Source: Roseateles puraquae
GTDB lineage: Bacteria; Pseudomonadota; Gammaproteobacteria; Burkholderiales; Burkholderiaceae_C
DNA: 64,000 bases
NCBI RefSeq assembly: GCF_002205845.1
Contig: NZ_NISI01000001.1
Location: 496,001-560,000, forward strand
Reading direction: 5' to 3'
Shown piece by piece: positions 16,183-24,812 of this stretch. The translations under genes were made by a program, and so were the position numbers. How positions within the stretch are numbered: position 1 is the stretch's first letter; the number at the start of each line of letters is the position of its first letter. The notes beneath the pieces were generated by a model that searched no databases, had not been told where the DNA came from, and worked only from the letters and a program-made list of their open reading frames with translations.

Positions 16183-17973
16183 TCAGAAGGTGCGGACCTT
16201 CGGCGGGATCGATTCGACGGTGAGCGGCTTGAGGTTCACGGGCTTGTAGTCCAGGCGGTTGCCTTCGGAGTACCACAGCGTGTGCTTCATCCACTCTTCG
16301 TCATTGCGGCCATTCGGGTGGGCGGGCGTGTCGCCGTAGTCGTTGACCGTGTGCGCGCCGCGGCTCTCCTTGCGGGCCGCAGCCGACACGATGGTGGCCT
16401 GGGCCGCCTCGATCAGGTTCTCGACTTCAAGCGCCTCGATGCGCGCGGTGTTGAAGACCTTGGACTTGTCCTTCAGCGTGATGTTCTTCACGCGCTGGGC
16501 AATCTCGGCGATCTTGGTCACGCCTTCGTCCAGCATGGCTTGCGTGCGGAACACACCGGCGTGCTGCTGCATGGCGGCGCGCAGGTCGTTGGCGACGTCT
16601 TGCGCGTACTCACCGCTGGTGCTGGCATCCAGGCGGGCCAGGCGCGCGAGCGAGCGGTCAGCGGCATCGGCTGGCAGCGCCTTGTGCGAGCGCTTGCCGA
16701 GATCCGCAGCCACCAGGTGGTTACCGGCGGCACGACCGAACACGAGCAGGTCGAGCAGCGAGTTCGTGCCCAGGCGGTTGGCGCCGTGCACGCTCACGCA
16801 GGCGCATTCGCCGACCGCGTAGAGGCCGTTGATGACTTCGTTGGGGTTGCCGTTTTTCGGCGCGACCACCTGACCATGGATGTTGGTCGGGATGCCCCCC
16901 ATCTGGTAGTGGATGGTCGGCACCACGGGGATCGGCTCCTTGGTGATGTCGACGTTGGCGAAGTTGTGGCCGATCTCCAGCACCGACGGCAGGCGCTTGG
17001 CGATGGTGTCGGCACCCAGATGGGTCATGTCGAGGTTGATGTAGTCCTTGTTGGGACCGCAGCCGCGACCTTCCTTGATCTCCTGGTCCATGCAACGCGA
17101 GACGAAGTCACGCGGTGCCAGGTCCTTCAGCGTGGGGGCGTAGCGCTCCATGAAGCGCTCGCCATTGGCATTGCGCAGGATGGCACCTTCGCCGCGGCAG
17201 CCTTCGGTCAGCAGCACGCCAGCGTTGTGCACGCCGGTGGGGTGGAACTGCCAGAACTCCATGTCTTCCAGCGGGATGCCGGCGCGCGCCGCCATGCCCA
17301 GGCCGTCGCCCGTGTTGATGAAGGCATTGGTGGAGGCCGCGAAGATGCGGCCAGCGCCGCCGGTCGCCAGCAGGACGGTCTTGCCCTGCAGGATGTGCAC
17401 GTCGCCGGTTTCCATTTCCAGCGCGGTCACGCCCACCACGTCGCCTTCGGCGTCGCGGATCAGGTCCAGCGCCATCCACTCGACGAAGAACTGCGTGCGG
17501 GCCTTCACGTTCTGCTGGTAGAGCGTGTGCAGCATCGCGTGGCCGGTCCGGTCGGCCGCGGCGCAGGCGCGCTGCACGGGCTTCTCGCCGTAGTTGGCGG
17601 TGTGGCCGCCGAAGGGGCGCTGGTAGATGGTGCCGTCGGCGTTGCGGTCGAACGGCATGCCGAAGTGCTCCAGCTCGTAGACGACCTTGGGCGCTTCACG
17701 GCACATGAACTCGATGGCGTCCTGGTCGCCGAGCCAGTCGGAGCCCTTGACGGTGTCGTAGAAGTGGTAGTGCCAGTTGTCCTCGCTCATGTTGCCGAGC
17801 GAGGCACCAATGCCACCTTGCGCGGCCACGGTGTGCGAGCGGGTCGGGAAGACCTTGGACAGCACCGCCACGTTCAGGCCGGCGCGGGCCAGCTGAAGCG
17901 AGGCGCGCATGCCGGAGCCACCGGCCCCGACGATGACCACGTCGAACTTGCGGGTCGAAATCTTTGCCGTCAT
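16183..17973 (-). CDS. sdhA: Succinate dehydrogenase flavoprotein subunit
   Basis: Catalytic subunit oxidising succinate to fumarate, 596 residues. It has the Rossmann FAD motif DVVIVGAGGSGMRAS, H47 in TRSHTVAAQGG for covalent FAD, and the substrate loop with HPTGVHNAG and RGEGAILRN. ATG 17973 overlaps the sdhD stop by one nucleotide (TGATG), fixing the start; a longer frame upstream is sdhD in another phase. SdhE, encoded downstream, would flavinylate it. Confidence 0.98.
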   Translation of the reverse strand: MTAKISTRKFDVVIVGAGGSGMRASLQLARAGLNVAVLSKVFPTRSHTVAAQGGIGASLGNMSEDNWHYHFYDTVKGSDWLGDQDAIEFMCREAPKVVYELEHFGMPFDRNADGTIYQRPFGGHTANYGEKPVQRACAAADRTGHAMLHTLYQQNVKARTQFFVEWMALDLIRDAEGDVVGVTALEMETGDVHILQGKTVLLATGGAGRIFAASTNAFINTGDGLGMAARAGIPLEDMEFWQFHPTGVHNAGVLLTEGCRGEGAILRNANGERFMERYAPTLKDLAPRDFVSRCMDQEIKEGRGCGPNKDYINLDMTHLGADTIAKRLPSVLEIGHNFANVDITKEPIPVVPTIHYQMGGIPTNIHGQVVAPKNGNPNEVINGLYAVGECACVSVHGANRLGTNSLLDLLVFGRAAGNHLVAADLGKRSHKALPADAADRSLARLARLDASTSGEYAQDVANDLRAAMQQHAGVFRTQAMLDEGVTKIAEIAQRVKNITLKDKSKVFNTARIEALEVENLIEAAQATIVSAAARKESRGAHTVNDYGDTPAHPNGRNDEEWMKHTLWYSEGNRLDYKPVNLKPLTVESIPPKVRTF

Positions 17974-18332
17974 CACAGTCTCCACAGCACCTGGATGGCC
18001 CAGCCGGCACAGCCGAGCAACCACACGATCGAAAACACTTGCAGGGCCAGTCGGATGCCGACCGGCTTGATGTAGTCCATCCAGATGTCGCGCACGCCCA
18101 CCCAGGCGTGATAGGTCAGCGACAGGATGGTGACGAAGGTCAGGACCTTCATCCATTGCTGGGAGAAGATGGCCGCCCAGCGGTCATAGCCCAGGGCGCC
18201 GGGCATCAGCACCTGCACCAGCAGAGCCACCGTGAAGAGGGCCATCAGCACGGCCGTCACGCGTTGGGCGAGCCAGTCGCGCAGGCCGTAGTGCGCGCCC
18301 ACGACGAGGCGCTTGGAACCGAAAGTGCTCAT
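17973..18332 (-). CDS. sdhD: Succinate dehydrogenase membrane anchor subunit D
   Basis: Hydrophobic anchor of complex II with three transmembrane helices in 119 residues. The conserved loop TYHAWVGVRDIWMDYI contains the heme/quinone-site residues (H75, D82, Y87 region). The ATG is 23 bp after sdhC and yields the normal short basic N-terminus MSTFGSKRLVVG; upstream extension would run into sdhC. The stop overlaps the sdhA start. Confidence 0.95.
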   Translation of the reverse strand: MSTFGSKRLVVGAHYGLRDWLAQRVTAVLMALFTVALLVQVLMPGALGYDRWAAIFSQQWMKVLTFVTILSLTYHAWVGVRDIWMDYIKPVGIRLALQVFSIVWLLGCAGWAIQVLWRL

Positions 18333-18355
18333 TTCTAGTTGTCCTTCGGGAGAGA

Positions 18356-18784
18356 TCAGTACAGACCGAACAGCTTGGCGCCGAGCGCCAGCGTCAGCAG
18401 CACGCTCAGGGCGAGCGTGATGACGGCCGAGCTGTGGCCCTGGGCCTTGCTGACGCTGTGCGTCGCGTCCATCCAGAGGTGGCGCACGCCGGCGATGAAG
18501 TGGTGCAGATAGGCCCAGATCAGGCCCAGCGTCACCAGCTTCACGAACCAACCGGGCAGACCCGCCGCGCCCGCGACGAACACGTTGGTGAACGCGTCGT
18601 ACGAGATCTCAGAGCTGAGGCTGTTGTCCAGCATCCAGACCACGAAGGGCAGGAGCAGGAACATCACCACGCCGCTGATGCGGTGGAGGATGGAGACAAT
18701 GCCGGCAGGCGGGAGGCGGTAGCTGACGATTTGCGTGACGTGGATATTGGTGAAGACCGGGCGGGTCTTTGCTCTGTCCGTCAT
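18356..18784 (-). CDS. sdhC: Succinate dehydrogenase cytochrome b556 subunit
   Basis: First gene of the complex II operon; 142-residue membrane subunit with three helices. SILHRISGV (quinone-site Ser/Arg region) and HHFIAGVRHLWMD are the family signatures. H95 corresponds by spacing to the E. coli heme ligand H84. Transcription of sdhCDAB-sdhE-gltA probably starts in the short region between it and the GntR gene, where a 13-bp palindrome is found. Confidence 0.95.
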   Translation of the reverse strand: MTDRAKTRPVFTNIHVTQIVSYRLPPAGIVSILHRISGVVMFLLLPFVVWMLDNSLSSEISYDAFTNVFVAGAAGLPGWFVKLVTLGLIWAYLHHFIAGVRHLWMDATHSVSKAQGHSSAVITLALSVLLTLALGAKLFGLY

Positions 18785-18819
18785 GGTCGAAGCCTGCGTA
18801 ATCAGTGTGAAACCGAAAG

Positions 18820-18834
18820 ATTCTAGGGCCTAGA
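18820..18834. promoter_or_regulatory. Palindrome and -10-like element upstream of sdhC
   Basis: TCTAGG-G-CCTAGA (18822-18834) is a perfect inverted repeat about 40 bp upstream of the sdhC start. On the minus strand a TAGAAT -10-like hexamer (18825-18820) overlaps it. A repressor bound here would cover the promoter, and the neighbouring GntR/HutC-type regulator is the obvious candidate. No good -35 was recognised and no second copy was found before mdh. Confidence 0.45.
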
Positions 18835-18878
18835 TCAATGCCGAGCTTCGCGGTTGCTGCACTGCGGCATTGTCAGAT

Positions 18879-19595
18879 TCAGTTCAACTGGTTGCGGTAG
18901 TGGTCCGCTTCCGTGTGGTAGAGGCCCCGGCGGAGTTCGACCGGTCGGTCCCCGTACGTGAAGGCCACGCGGTCGACGCTGAGCAGAGGGGCGCCCCCTT
19001 GCAAACCCAGCAGCGATGCGGCCTCCGCACTCGCGGCCACGGCCCGAAGCTTCTCTTCGGCCCGCACCATGTGGACACGATACCTCTCCTCGAAAAGCGC
19101 GTAGAGCGTACCGGGGTATTCGTTGATGATCTCGGCGCTCAGCCCGGCGAAGTGGCGCTCCGGCAGCCAGAGGTCATCGAGCACCACCGCGCGCTCGCCA
19201 CGCAGCAGCAGCCGGCGCACCTCGATGACCGGCTCCGACGTGCGCAGATGCAGCGCCCGCGCCGTCTCGGCACTGGCCCGCGCCCGGCGGCAGTGCACCA
19301 ACTCGCGCCGAAAGCCCACGGTGCCGTCGTCCGCGACAAGGCGCAGGAAGCGGTAGGCATCGCGCGGCGCGGTATGCGTCGCAACGAAGGTGCCCGCACC
19401 CTGACGGCGCTCCACCACGTGCGCCGCCGTCAGCTCGTCCAGCGCACGGCGCACGGTGCCAGGGCTTGCGTGGAAGCGCTCGGCCAACGCCGCCTCGCTG
19501 GGCAGCGCATCGCCCGGGCGCCACTCGCCCTCGGCCAGCGCGGCGACGATCAGTTGGCGGATTTGCTCGTACAACGGCGCGGCGGACTTGGGCAT
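18879..19595 (-). CDS. GntR-family regulator, HutC subfamily (UTRA domain)
   Basis: Effector-responsive DNA-binding protein of 238 residues. The N-terminal winged helix ([19 protein letters not shown] ... [22 protein letters not shown]) is followed by a UTRA-type ligand domain ending [22 protein letters not shown] 19595 ([11 protein letters not shown]) gives the normal HutC N-terminus; the frame extends 11 residues further without recognisable sequence. It lies between sdhC (same strand, downstream) and mdh (divergent). This placement recurs in Burkholderiales and suggests control of the flanking TCA genes. The ligand is unknown, and a histidine-utilisation role is not supported by its neighbours. 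Confidence 0.88.
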   Translation of the reverse strand: MPKSAAPLYEQIRQLIVAALAEGEWRPGDALPSEAALAERFHASPGTVRRALDELTAAHVVERRQGAGTFVATHTAPRDAYRFLRLVADDGTVGFRRELVHCRRARASAETARALHLRTSEPVIEVRRLLLRGERAVVLDDLWLPERHFAGLSAEIINEYPGTLYALFEERYRVHMVRAEEKLRAVAASAEAASLLGLQGGAPLLSVDRVAFTYGDRPVELRRGLYHTEADHYRNQLN

Positions 19596-19686
19596 GCGCG
19601 CATTGCAGCACAGGGTATGCCCGTACACTCAGCAGGATTCGCCCAGAATTTCCCCAAGTTTCTCAACTGCCCCTTCGGAGACTTCC

Positions 19687-20673
19687 ATGAGCAAGAAACC
19701 CGTTCGCGTCGCCGTCACCGGCGCTGCTGGCCAGATCGGCTACGCCCTGCTGTTCCGCATTGCTTCCGGCGAAATGCTGGGCAAGGACCAGCCCGTCATC
19801 CTCCAGCTATTGGAGATTCCTGACGAGAAGGCTCAGAACGCGCTGAAGGGCGTGATCATGGAACTCGAAGACTGCGCCTTCCCGCTGCTGGCCGGCATCG
19901 AAGCCCACAGCGACCCGATGACCGCCTTCAAGGACACCGACTACGCCCTGCTCGTCGGCGCCCGCCCGCGCGGCCCCGGCATGGAGCGCGCCGACCTGCT
20001 GGCCGCCAACGCCCAGATCTTCACGGTGCAGGGCAAGGCCCTGAACGCGGTGGCCTCGCGCAACGTCAAGGTGCTGGTGGTGGGCAACCCCGCCAACACC
20101 AACGCCTACATCGCGATGAAGTCGGCGCCGGACCTGCCAGCCAAGAACTTCACCGCCATGCTGCGCCTGGACCACAACCGCGCCGCCTCGCAGATCGCAG
20201 CCAAGACCGGCAAGGCCGTCGGCTCGATCGAAAAGCTGGCCGTGTGGGGCAACCACTCGCCGACGATGTACGCCGACTACCGCAACGCCACCATCGACGG
20301 GCAGCCCGTCAAGGCGCTGATCAACGACGAGCAGTGGAACCGTGAGGTCTTCCTGCCCACGGTGGGCAAGCGCGGCGCGGCGATCATCGCCGCCCGCGGC
20401 CTGTCGTCGGCCGCCTCGGCCGCCAACGCCGCCATCGACCACATGCGCGACTGGGCCCTGGGCACCAACGGCAAGTGGGTCACGATGGGCATCCCGTCCG
20501 ACGGCTCCTACGGCATCCCGAAGGAAGTCATGTTCGGTTACCCCGTCACCTGCGAAGGCGGCGAGTACAAGATCGTGCAGGGCATCGAGATCGACGCCTT
20601 CTCGCAAGAGTGCATCAACAAGACCCTGAAGGAACTGACGGACGAGCAGGACGGCGTGAAGCACCTGCTCTGA
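19687..20673 (+). CDS. mdh: Malate dehydrogenase (NAD-dependent)
   Basis: Interconverts malate and oxaloacetate in the TCA cycle; 328 residues. The dinucleotide motif [13 protein letters not shown] is at 11-23, GNPANTNA at 133-140, catalytic D162 in LDHNRA and H190 in WGNHSPTMY. It belongs to the cytosolic-type MDH group common in betaproteobacteria. The ATG with GGAG 8 nt upstream gives the usual [12 protein letters not shown] start; a longer in-frame extension crosses the GntR gene antisense and is spurious. Single-gene transcript ending in a strong terminator. Confidence 0.98.
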   Translation: MSKKPVRVAVTGAAGQIGYALLFRIASGEMLGKDQPVILQLLEIPDEKAQNALKGVIMELEDCAFPLLAGIEAHSDPMTAFKDTDYALLVGARPRGPGMERADLLAANAQIFTVQGKALNAVASRNVKVLVVGNPANTNAYIAMKSAPDLPAKNFTAMLRLDHNRAASQIAAKTGKAVGSIEKLAVWGNHSPTMYADYRNATIDGQPVKALINDEQWNREVFLPTVGKRGAAIIAARGLSSAASAANAAIDHMRDWALGTNGKWVTMGIPSDGSYGIPKEVMFGYPVTCEGGEYKIVQGIEIDAFSQECINKTLKELTDEQDGVKHLL

Positions 20674-20723
20674 AGACATTGCCTCCGTGCGGCGCCGCTA
20701 CCATGCGGCCCGAGACGAACGGC

Positions 20724-20753
20724 AAGGGCTGCCCCAGCGGGCAGCCCTTTTTT
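20724..20753 (+). terminator. Rho-independent terminator of mdh
   Basis: 11-bp perfect stem AAGGGCTGCCC / GGGCAGCCCTT with loop CAGC and a run of six T. Its T-run touches the stop codon of the convergent PEP-CTERM gene, so it probably serves mdh mainly and may act weakly in the other direction. Confidence 0.92.
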
Positions 20754-21379
20754 CATGTGCGGCGCGAACGCCGCATCCAGGCGATCACGCCCATGCCGGC
20801 CAGCAGCAAGCCCAGGCTGCTGGGCTCCGGCACGGGGCTGACGACCGAGAAGGTGGCGGTGAACGGATTGGCAGCCGACCCCGACAACTGCTGCCCCGCG
20901 CTGGTGAAGGCGGTGAAGTAGACGTCCAACGTGTGCGTACCCGCCGCGACGCCGGACAGGAAGTTCGGCGCACTCGTGAGGCTCGCCCAGCGCTGGTCAC
21001 CCGCGTTGCCGAAGCTGTTGCCTGCGCGGTCTTGAAACGTGGCGTTGGAGGTGAAGTTGATGGCCACGCTCTGGTAGGCACCTCCGTCGACACGCCAGTT
21101 CAGCACGCCGCCCGTGACGTCGCTGCCGCCGTTCTTCCAGGTGAGCAGCTCAGCACCCGACAGCGTGGCCGTGGCACCCAGCTGAAAGCTGCCCAGGCTC
21201 GCGCCGTTGAAGCTGGTCAGCAGGCTGCTGCCGGGCTGCAGGCCGCCGAACCAGATCGGGGTGGCAGCTCCATCGCCATCGGGGTCGATGGCCAGGTAGC
21301 TGCCGAACACGCCGGTGGCCGCTGCGGCCGGCAGCGCAGCCGCCAACAGCAGGGCGCACAGGCCCAGGGTCTTGTTCAT
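20753..21379 (-). CDS. PEP-CTERM sorting-domain secreted protein
   Basis: Exported protein of 208 residues with unknown function. It has a signal peptide (MNKTLGLCALLLAAALPAAA) and a beta-rich, glycine/serine/threonine-rich body. The C-terminal sorting signal has the VPEPSS motif, a hydrophobic helix and a basic tail RRSRRT, the classical PEP-CTERM arrangement processed by exosortase. ATG 21379 is preceded by GAAACGAGGAGACAGAC-type purine-rich sequence; a longer frame reaches into the isoamylase gene and is not used. It follows the isoamylase by 80 bp on the same strand and may be co-transcribed. No exosortase gene is in the window. Confidence 0.85.
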   Translation of the reverse strand: MNKTLGLCALLLAAALPAAAATGVFGSYLAIDPDGDGAATPIWFGGLQPGSSLLTSFNGASLGSFQLGATATLSGAELLTWKNGGSDVTGGVLNWRVDGGAYQSVAINFTSNATFQDRAGNSFGNAGDQRWASLTSAPNFLSGVAAGTHTLDVYFTAFTSAGQQLSGSAANPFTATFSVVSPVPEPSSLGLLLAGMGVIAWMRRSRRT

Positions 21380-21459
21380 GTCTGTCTCCTCGTTTCTTGT
21401 TTCGTCAGCCTCTGGGGTCGTGGTGCCAGCGCGCGAGGCCAGCCGCGCTGGCTTGCAGG

Positions 21460-23943
21460 TCATCGGGCGATGAACACCGCCAGCGAGCGGGGATTGACGC
21501 GGTAGGTGGCGTTCTCGCCGCCCACGCAGCTGGTGGCAGCGAGGTCCACCTGATTCGGTCCCTCGGCCCAGCTGGCGGTGTCTGTCACGCGGCACCAGGT
21601 CGTCTTGCCGGCACCCGTCCAGGGCAAGGTGAAGCTGCGATTCACGCTCTCGGCGTTGTAGAGCACGAGCACGGTGTCGCCGCCGCCCAGCTCGCTGCCG
21701 TCGTAGCGCCAGGCCAGCGTGCGGTTCTGTCCTGCGGCATCCGGCTGATTCACGGTCGCTTGCCACCAGCTGCTGTCACTGCTGTTGGTGCGGTAGCTCT
21801 TGTCGGCCCCAAACCAATCGAGTGGCGCCATGAAGTTGCCGTTGCCGTCCGCCGTGGCGTAGAAGTTCTCGGGGCGCAGCGCCGGCTGGTTCTTGCGGAA
21901 CTGGATCATGGCCTTCGCAAACGCCCGGAAATTGGCTTGTTCGGTCGTCAGGTTCCAGTTCAGCCAATTGCCGGAGGCGTCCACGTTGTAGGGGTTGTTG
22001 TTGCAGTTCAGCCCACGCAGGAACTCGTCGCCCGCATTGAAGATGGGCACGCCCGCCGACAGCATCAGCAACGCAAAACCGGTGCGCGCCTGCTGGCGCT
22101 GCAGGCTGGCGTCGTTGCCGTTGTCCCAGGAGTCCTCATCGGCGGTGCCGCCGTCGCTCGGCCCCATCGGCCAGCCTTGGCTGATGTTCTGACCATTGCA
22201 GGCATAAAGGTCTTTCAGCGTGAACCCGTCATGCACGTTCAGGAAGTTGACCGAGAACGCGGGCTTGCCACGGCCGTCGCCTGCATCGCCATACAGATCG
22301 GGTGAGCCCGCGATACGCGCCGCCAGCCGTCCGCGAGTGGCATCGGCGTCTTTCACGCCGTACTTGTTCTGCGCACGACGCACGACGTCGCGAAAGCCTC
22401 CGTTCCATTCGCTCACCCCCGCGGGCATCTGCCCCAACTGGTAACCCTGACCGCCGGGCGCCAGGCCCCACGGCTCGCTGGACATGAACACGCCCGGGTT
22501 GGCCGCCACGGCTCGCGCCAGCGCCGTGTCGGCGTTCTGGCGGTCGAAGTAGAAACGCTGGGGATCGTTCGGGCTGCTGTCGTTGTCGTAGGCATTCACC
22601 AAGGCAATGCCCAGGTCAAAGCGAAAGCCGTCCACGCCCAGTCGCTGGCGCTGGTAGGCCAGCGAATGCAGAACCAGGTCCCGAGCCCGCGGATGGCGGG
22701 CATTGAGCGTGTTGCCCGTGCCGGTAATGTCGTAGTACCAGACGCGGTCGGTCGCCGTGCCGGGCGCGCGCGTCAGCAGGTAGTAGGTCGCGTTGTCCAG
22801 GCCCCGCAGGCTCCAGAGGTTGGCCTTGGACGGATCGGTGTTGCTCCAGGTGCCGCCTTCGGCAGTGTGGTTGTAGACCACATCAGTCACGACCTTGATG
22901 CCCGCATCGTGGAACGCCTTGACCATGGCCGCGAACTCCCGCGTGGGCCCGCCGATCGTCTTGTCGCAGGCGTAGCGGCGGTCAGGCGCAAAGTAGTTGA
23001 GGGTCATGTAGCCCCAGTAGTTGTCGCCCTTCGTGGTGGTGGCGGAGCGCTGCGAGGCTGCATCGGTCATGTCGTTGGCGTCGTTGTCGGTTTCATGGAT
23101 CGGCATGAACTCGATCGCCGTGATGCCCAGGTCTCGCAGCTGCGGGATCTTGGCCACCGCGCCCGCAAACGTGCCCCGGCAGGCACCCACGCTGGCGTCA
23201 CCTTGCGTCAAGCCGCGCACATGGGCTTCGTAGATCACGTCGTCTCTGATGGCACGGGGCGGCTTGGTGCCGGTGTCCAGCGCCGCAAAGCCGGCGCCGT
23301 AGGGCATGGCCACCACGCCCTTGGGTGCCACCGCGCCACTGTCCCGGGCGCGATCCCCGGCGCCGGAGGCATAGACCGCGCCGTCCGTCTGCTGAGGCGT
23401 GACGGCGGCCGAGACGTAATCGTGCGTGACCTCCAGCGCGTATGGGTCCAGCAGCAACTTGTTGGGATTGAAGCGGTTGCCCGAGGTGTCGACATCGGCC
23501 AGGAAGCCCGCCTCGCTACCAGGGACCCAGCCGCTGACGTAAGGCCAGTTCGGCCCCCAGGCCCGGTAGCCGTAGAAGATGTTGGTGAAGAGCTTGGCGG
23601 GGTTCAGCGGATCGATGTCGAACCCCAGGTTGCGCAGCGTGGTCACGGGCACCAGCACCTGCCACACCGAGGTGCCAGGCAATCGGCTCATGGCGTAGCG
23701 GGCCACCGGCGGCGCCCCGTAGGACTGCCGGTACAGCGCCACTTCCAGCCGCGTCGCGTTCTGGGAGAACACCCGAAAGCTCACCGTTGTGCCGTTCGCG
23801 GCCAGCTGGCCGCCGAGTTGATCGGCACCACCGGGCGCTTGCGCCAGGGCAGGCCGACCCAGCGCCAAGCTCGCAATCAGCAGACACCCCATCCAGCCCA
23901 TGAGGCGCCAGCACCTTTGCCAACCGGGATCGTGACGATTCAT
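21460..23943 (-). CDS. Secreted isoamylase-type glycogen/starch debranching enzyme (GH13)
   Basis: Hydrolyses alpha-1,6 branches of glycogen/amylopectin. The 827 residues begin with a signal peptide (hydrophobic 11-30, cleavage near ALAQA), then an N-terminal beta-sandwich (CBM48-like) and the GH13 barrel. Conserved regions: I DVVYNH (354-359), II DGFRFDLG with nucleophile D443, III SSEPWG with acid E490, IV FLNVHDG with D572. Length and sequence resemble Pseudomonas isoamylase rather than cytoplasmic GlgX, which has no signal peptide. It is flanked by two PEP-CTERM-type proteins and sits inside an otherwise TCA-type cluster, suggesting an inserted polysaccharide-use block. Confidence 0.92.
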   Translation of the reverse strand: MNRHDPGWQRCWRLMGWMGCLLIASLALGRPALAQAPGGADQLGGQLAANGTTVSFRVFSQNATRLEVALYRQSYGAPPVARYAMSRLPGTSVWQVLVPVTTLRNLGFDIDPLNPAKLFTNIFYGYRAWGPNWPYVSGWVPGSEAGFLADVDTSGNRFNPNKLLLDPYALEVTHDYVSAAVTPQQTDGAVYASGAGDRARDSGAVAPKGVVAMPYGAGFAALDTGTKPPRAIRDDVIYEAHVRGLTQGDASVGACRGTFAGAVAKIPQLRDLGITAIEFMPIHETDNDANDMTDAASQRSATTTKGDNYWGYMTLNYFAPDRRYACDKTIGGPTREFAAMVKAFHDAGIKVVTDVVYNHTAEGGTWSNTDPSKANLWSLRGLDNATYYLLTRAPGTATDRVWYYDITGTGNTLNARHPRARDLVLHSLAYQRQRLGVDGFRFDLGIALVNAYDNDSSPNDPQRFYFDRQNADTALARAVAANPGVFMSSEPWGLAPGGQGYQLGQMPAGVSEWNGGFRDVVRRAQNKYGVKDADATRGRLAARIAGSPDLYGDAGDGRGKPAFSVNFLNVHDGFTLKDLYACNGQNISQGWPMGPSDGGTADEDSWDNGNDASLQRQQARTGFALLMLSAGVPIFNAGDEFLRGLNCNNNPYNVDASGNWLNWNLTTEQANFRAFAKAMIQFRKNQPALRPENFYATADGNGNFMAPLDWFGADKSYRTNSSDSSWWQATVNQPDAAGQNRTLAWRYDGSELGGGDTVLVLYNAESVNRSFTLPWTGAGKTTWCRVTDTASWAEGPNQVDLAATSCVGGENATYRVNPRSLAVFIAR

Positions 23944-24091
23944 AGATGTAGTTCCGCTACTTTTTGATAAGCCAGAGACTGCCCGCCAGCCATAAACAAC
24001 CCCGCTTTTAGTGGTGCGACGGCCGTTTCAGTCGTGAATGCCACACTTTGGTCGCCCTTCACAAAAACTAGTTTTACTAGATGAGCCGGCC

Positions 24092-24799
24092 ATGACACCT
24101 CTCCACCCAATAGCGGGGATCTCCGCCCTTGCCCTCGGTCTGCTGCTGGCCGCGACGCCTGCCGCGGCCGTGACCGTCACCGAAGCCGAGGGCGACACCG
24201 CCGCGCAGGCCCCGATGGGGAGCAGCAGCTACAGCCGCTTTGACACCGACTGGTTGAGTGACGCCACGCTCGCGTTGTTCGCCACCGGTGGCACCAGCCC
24301 GCTGTTCGCGACGAGCAGCACGGTTGAGGTGCGCTACCTGGGCACCCAGGCGACCCGCGAAGCCAGCTTGTCCTTCCAGGGGCCTGCGCTGTTCGACACC
24401 CGCAGCGGCTGCAACTTCGCCACGGCGCTGGTGGACGAGTTCTGCCTCATCGACAGCATCGGCACGGCGCGCACGCTGGGCGACCTGGCCACCGGCACCA
24501 CGCTGGACTTCACCTTGACCGCACAGCCCCAACCCCTGGGCAGCCCAATCGATCAGCGCGCCTCGGCCGAGAGCTTTTCCAGCCTGGCCTCCGCCCGCTG
24601 GATCGATCTCGGCGGCGGCCAGTACCTGCTCGGATTCGAGGAAGGAAACGACGCGAGCTACAACGACATGGTCTTCCTGGTGAGCGGCGCGACGGCCACG
24701 CTGCCGTCGCCCGCCCTCCCCGTGCCGGAGTTGCCGACGGGCTGGCTGCTGGCCGCGGGCCTGGCCGCGCTGGCTTGGCGCCACCACACCCGGCGCTGA
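24092..24799 (+). CDS. Secreted protein with variant PEP-CTERM-like tail
   Basis: Exported protein of 235 residues, function unknown. Signal peptide about residues 1-28 (ISALALGLLLAATPAAAV). A region near residue 190 reads FEEGNDASYNDMVFLVSG, resembling the YNDMV segment of DUF4114-type proteins. The C-terminus VPELPTGWLL...RHHTRR has the architecture of a PEP-CTERM signal (short Pro/Glu motif, hydrophobic helix, Arg-rich end), but with PELP in place of PEP. ATG 24092 leaves a complete signal peptide. It is divergent from the isoamylase; the region between has an inverted repeat CTAGT-TTT-ACTAG at 24068-24080. Confidence 0.7.
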   Translation: MTPLHPIAGISALALGLLLAATPAAAVTVTEAEGDTAAQAPMGSSSYSRFDTDWLSDATLALFATGGTSPLFATSSTVEVRYLGTQATREASLSFQGPALFDTRSGCNFATALVDEFCLIDSIGTARTLGDLATGTTLDFTLTAQPQPLGSPIDQRASAESFSSLASARWIDLGGGQYLLGFEEGNDASYNDMVFLVSGATATLPSPALPVPELPTGWLLAAGLAALAWRHHTRR

Positions 24800-24812
24800 G
24801 TAAAGTGGCGCC

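Noticed and set aside
17974-18156. 61-residue upstream extension of sdhA
   Set aside because: The extra codons are sdhD in another phase; ATG 17973 with the TGATG overlap is the natural start.
24068-24080. CTAGT-TTT-ACTAG inverted repeat as an operator of the isoamylase block
   Set aside because: Only 5-bp arms, one copy, and no adjacent regulator; kept as a note under the downstream gene but not called a site.
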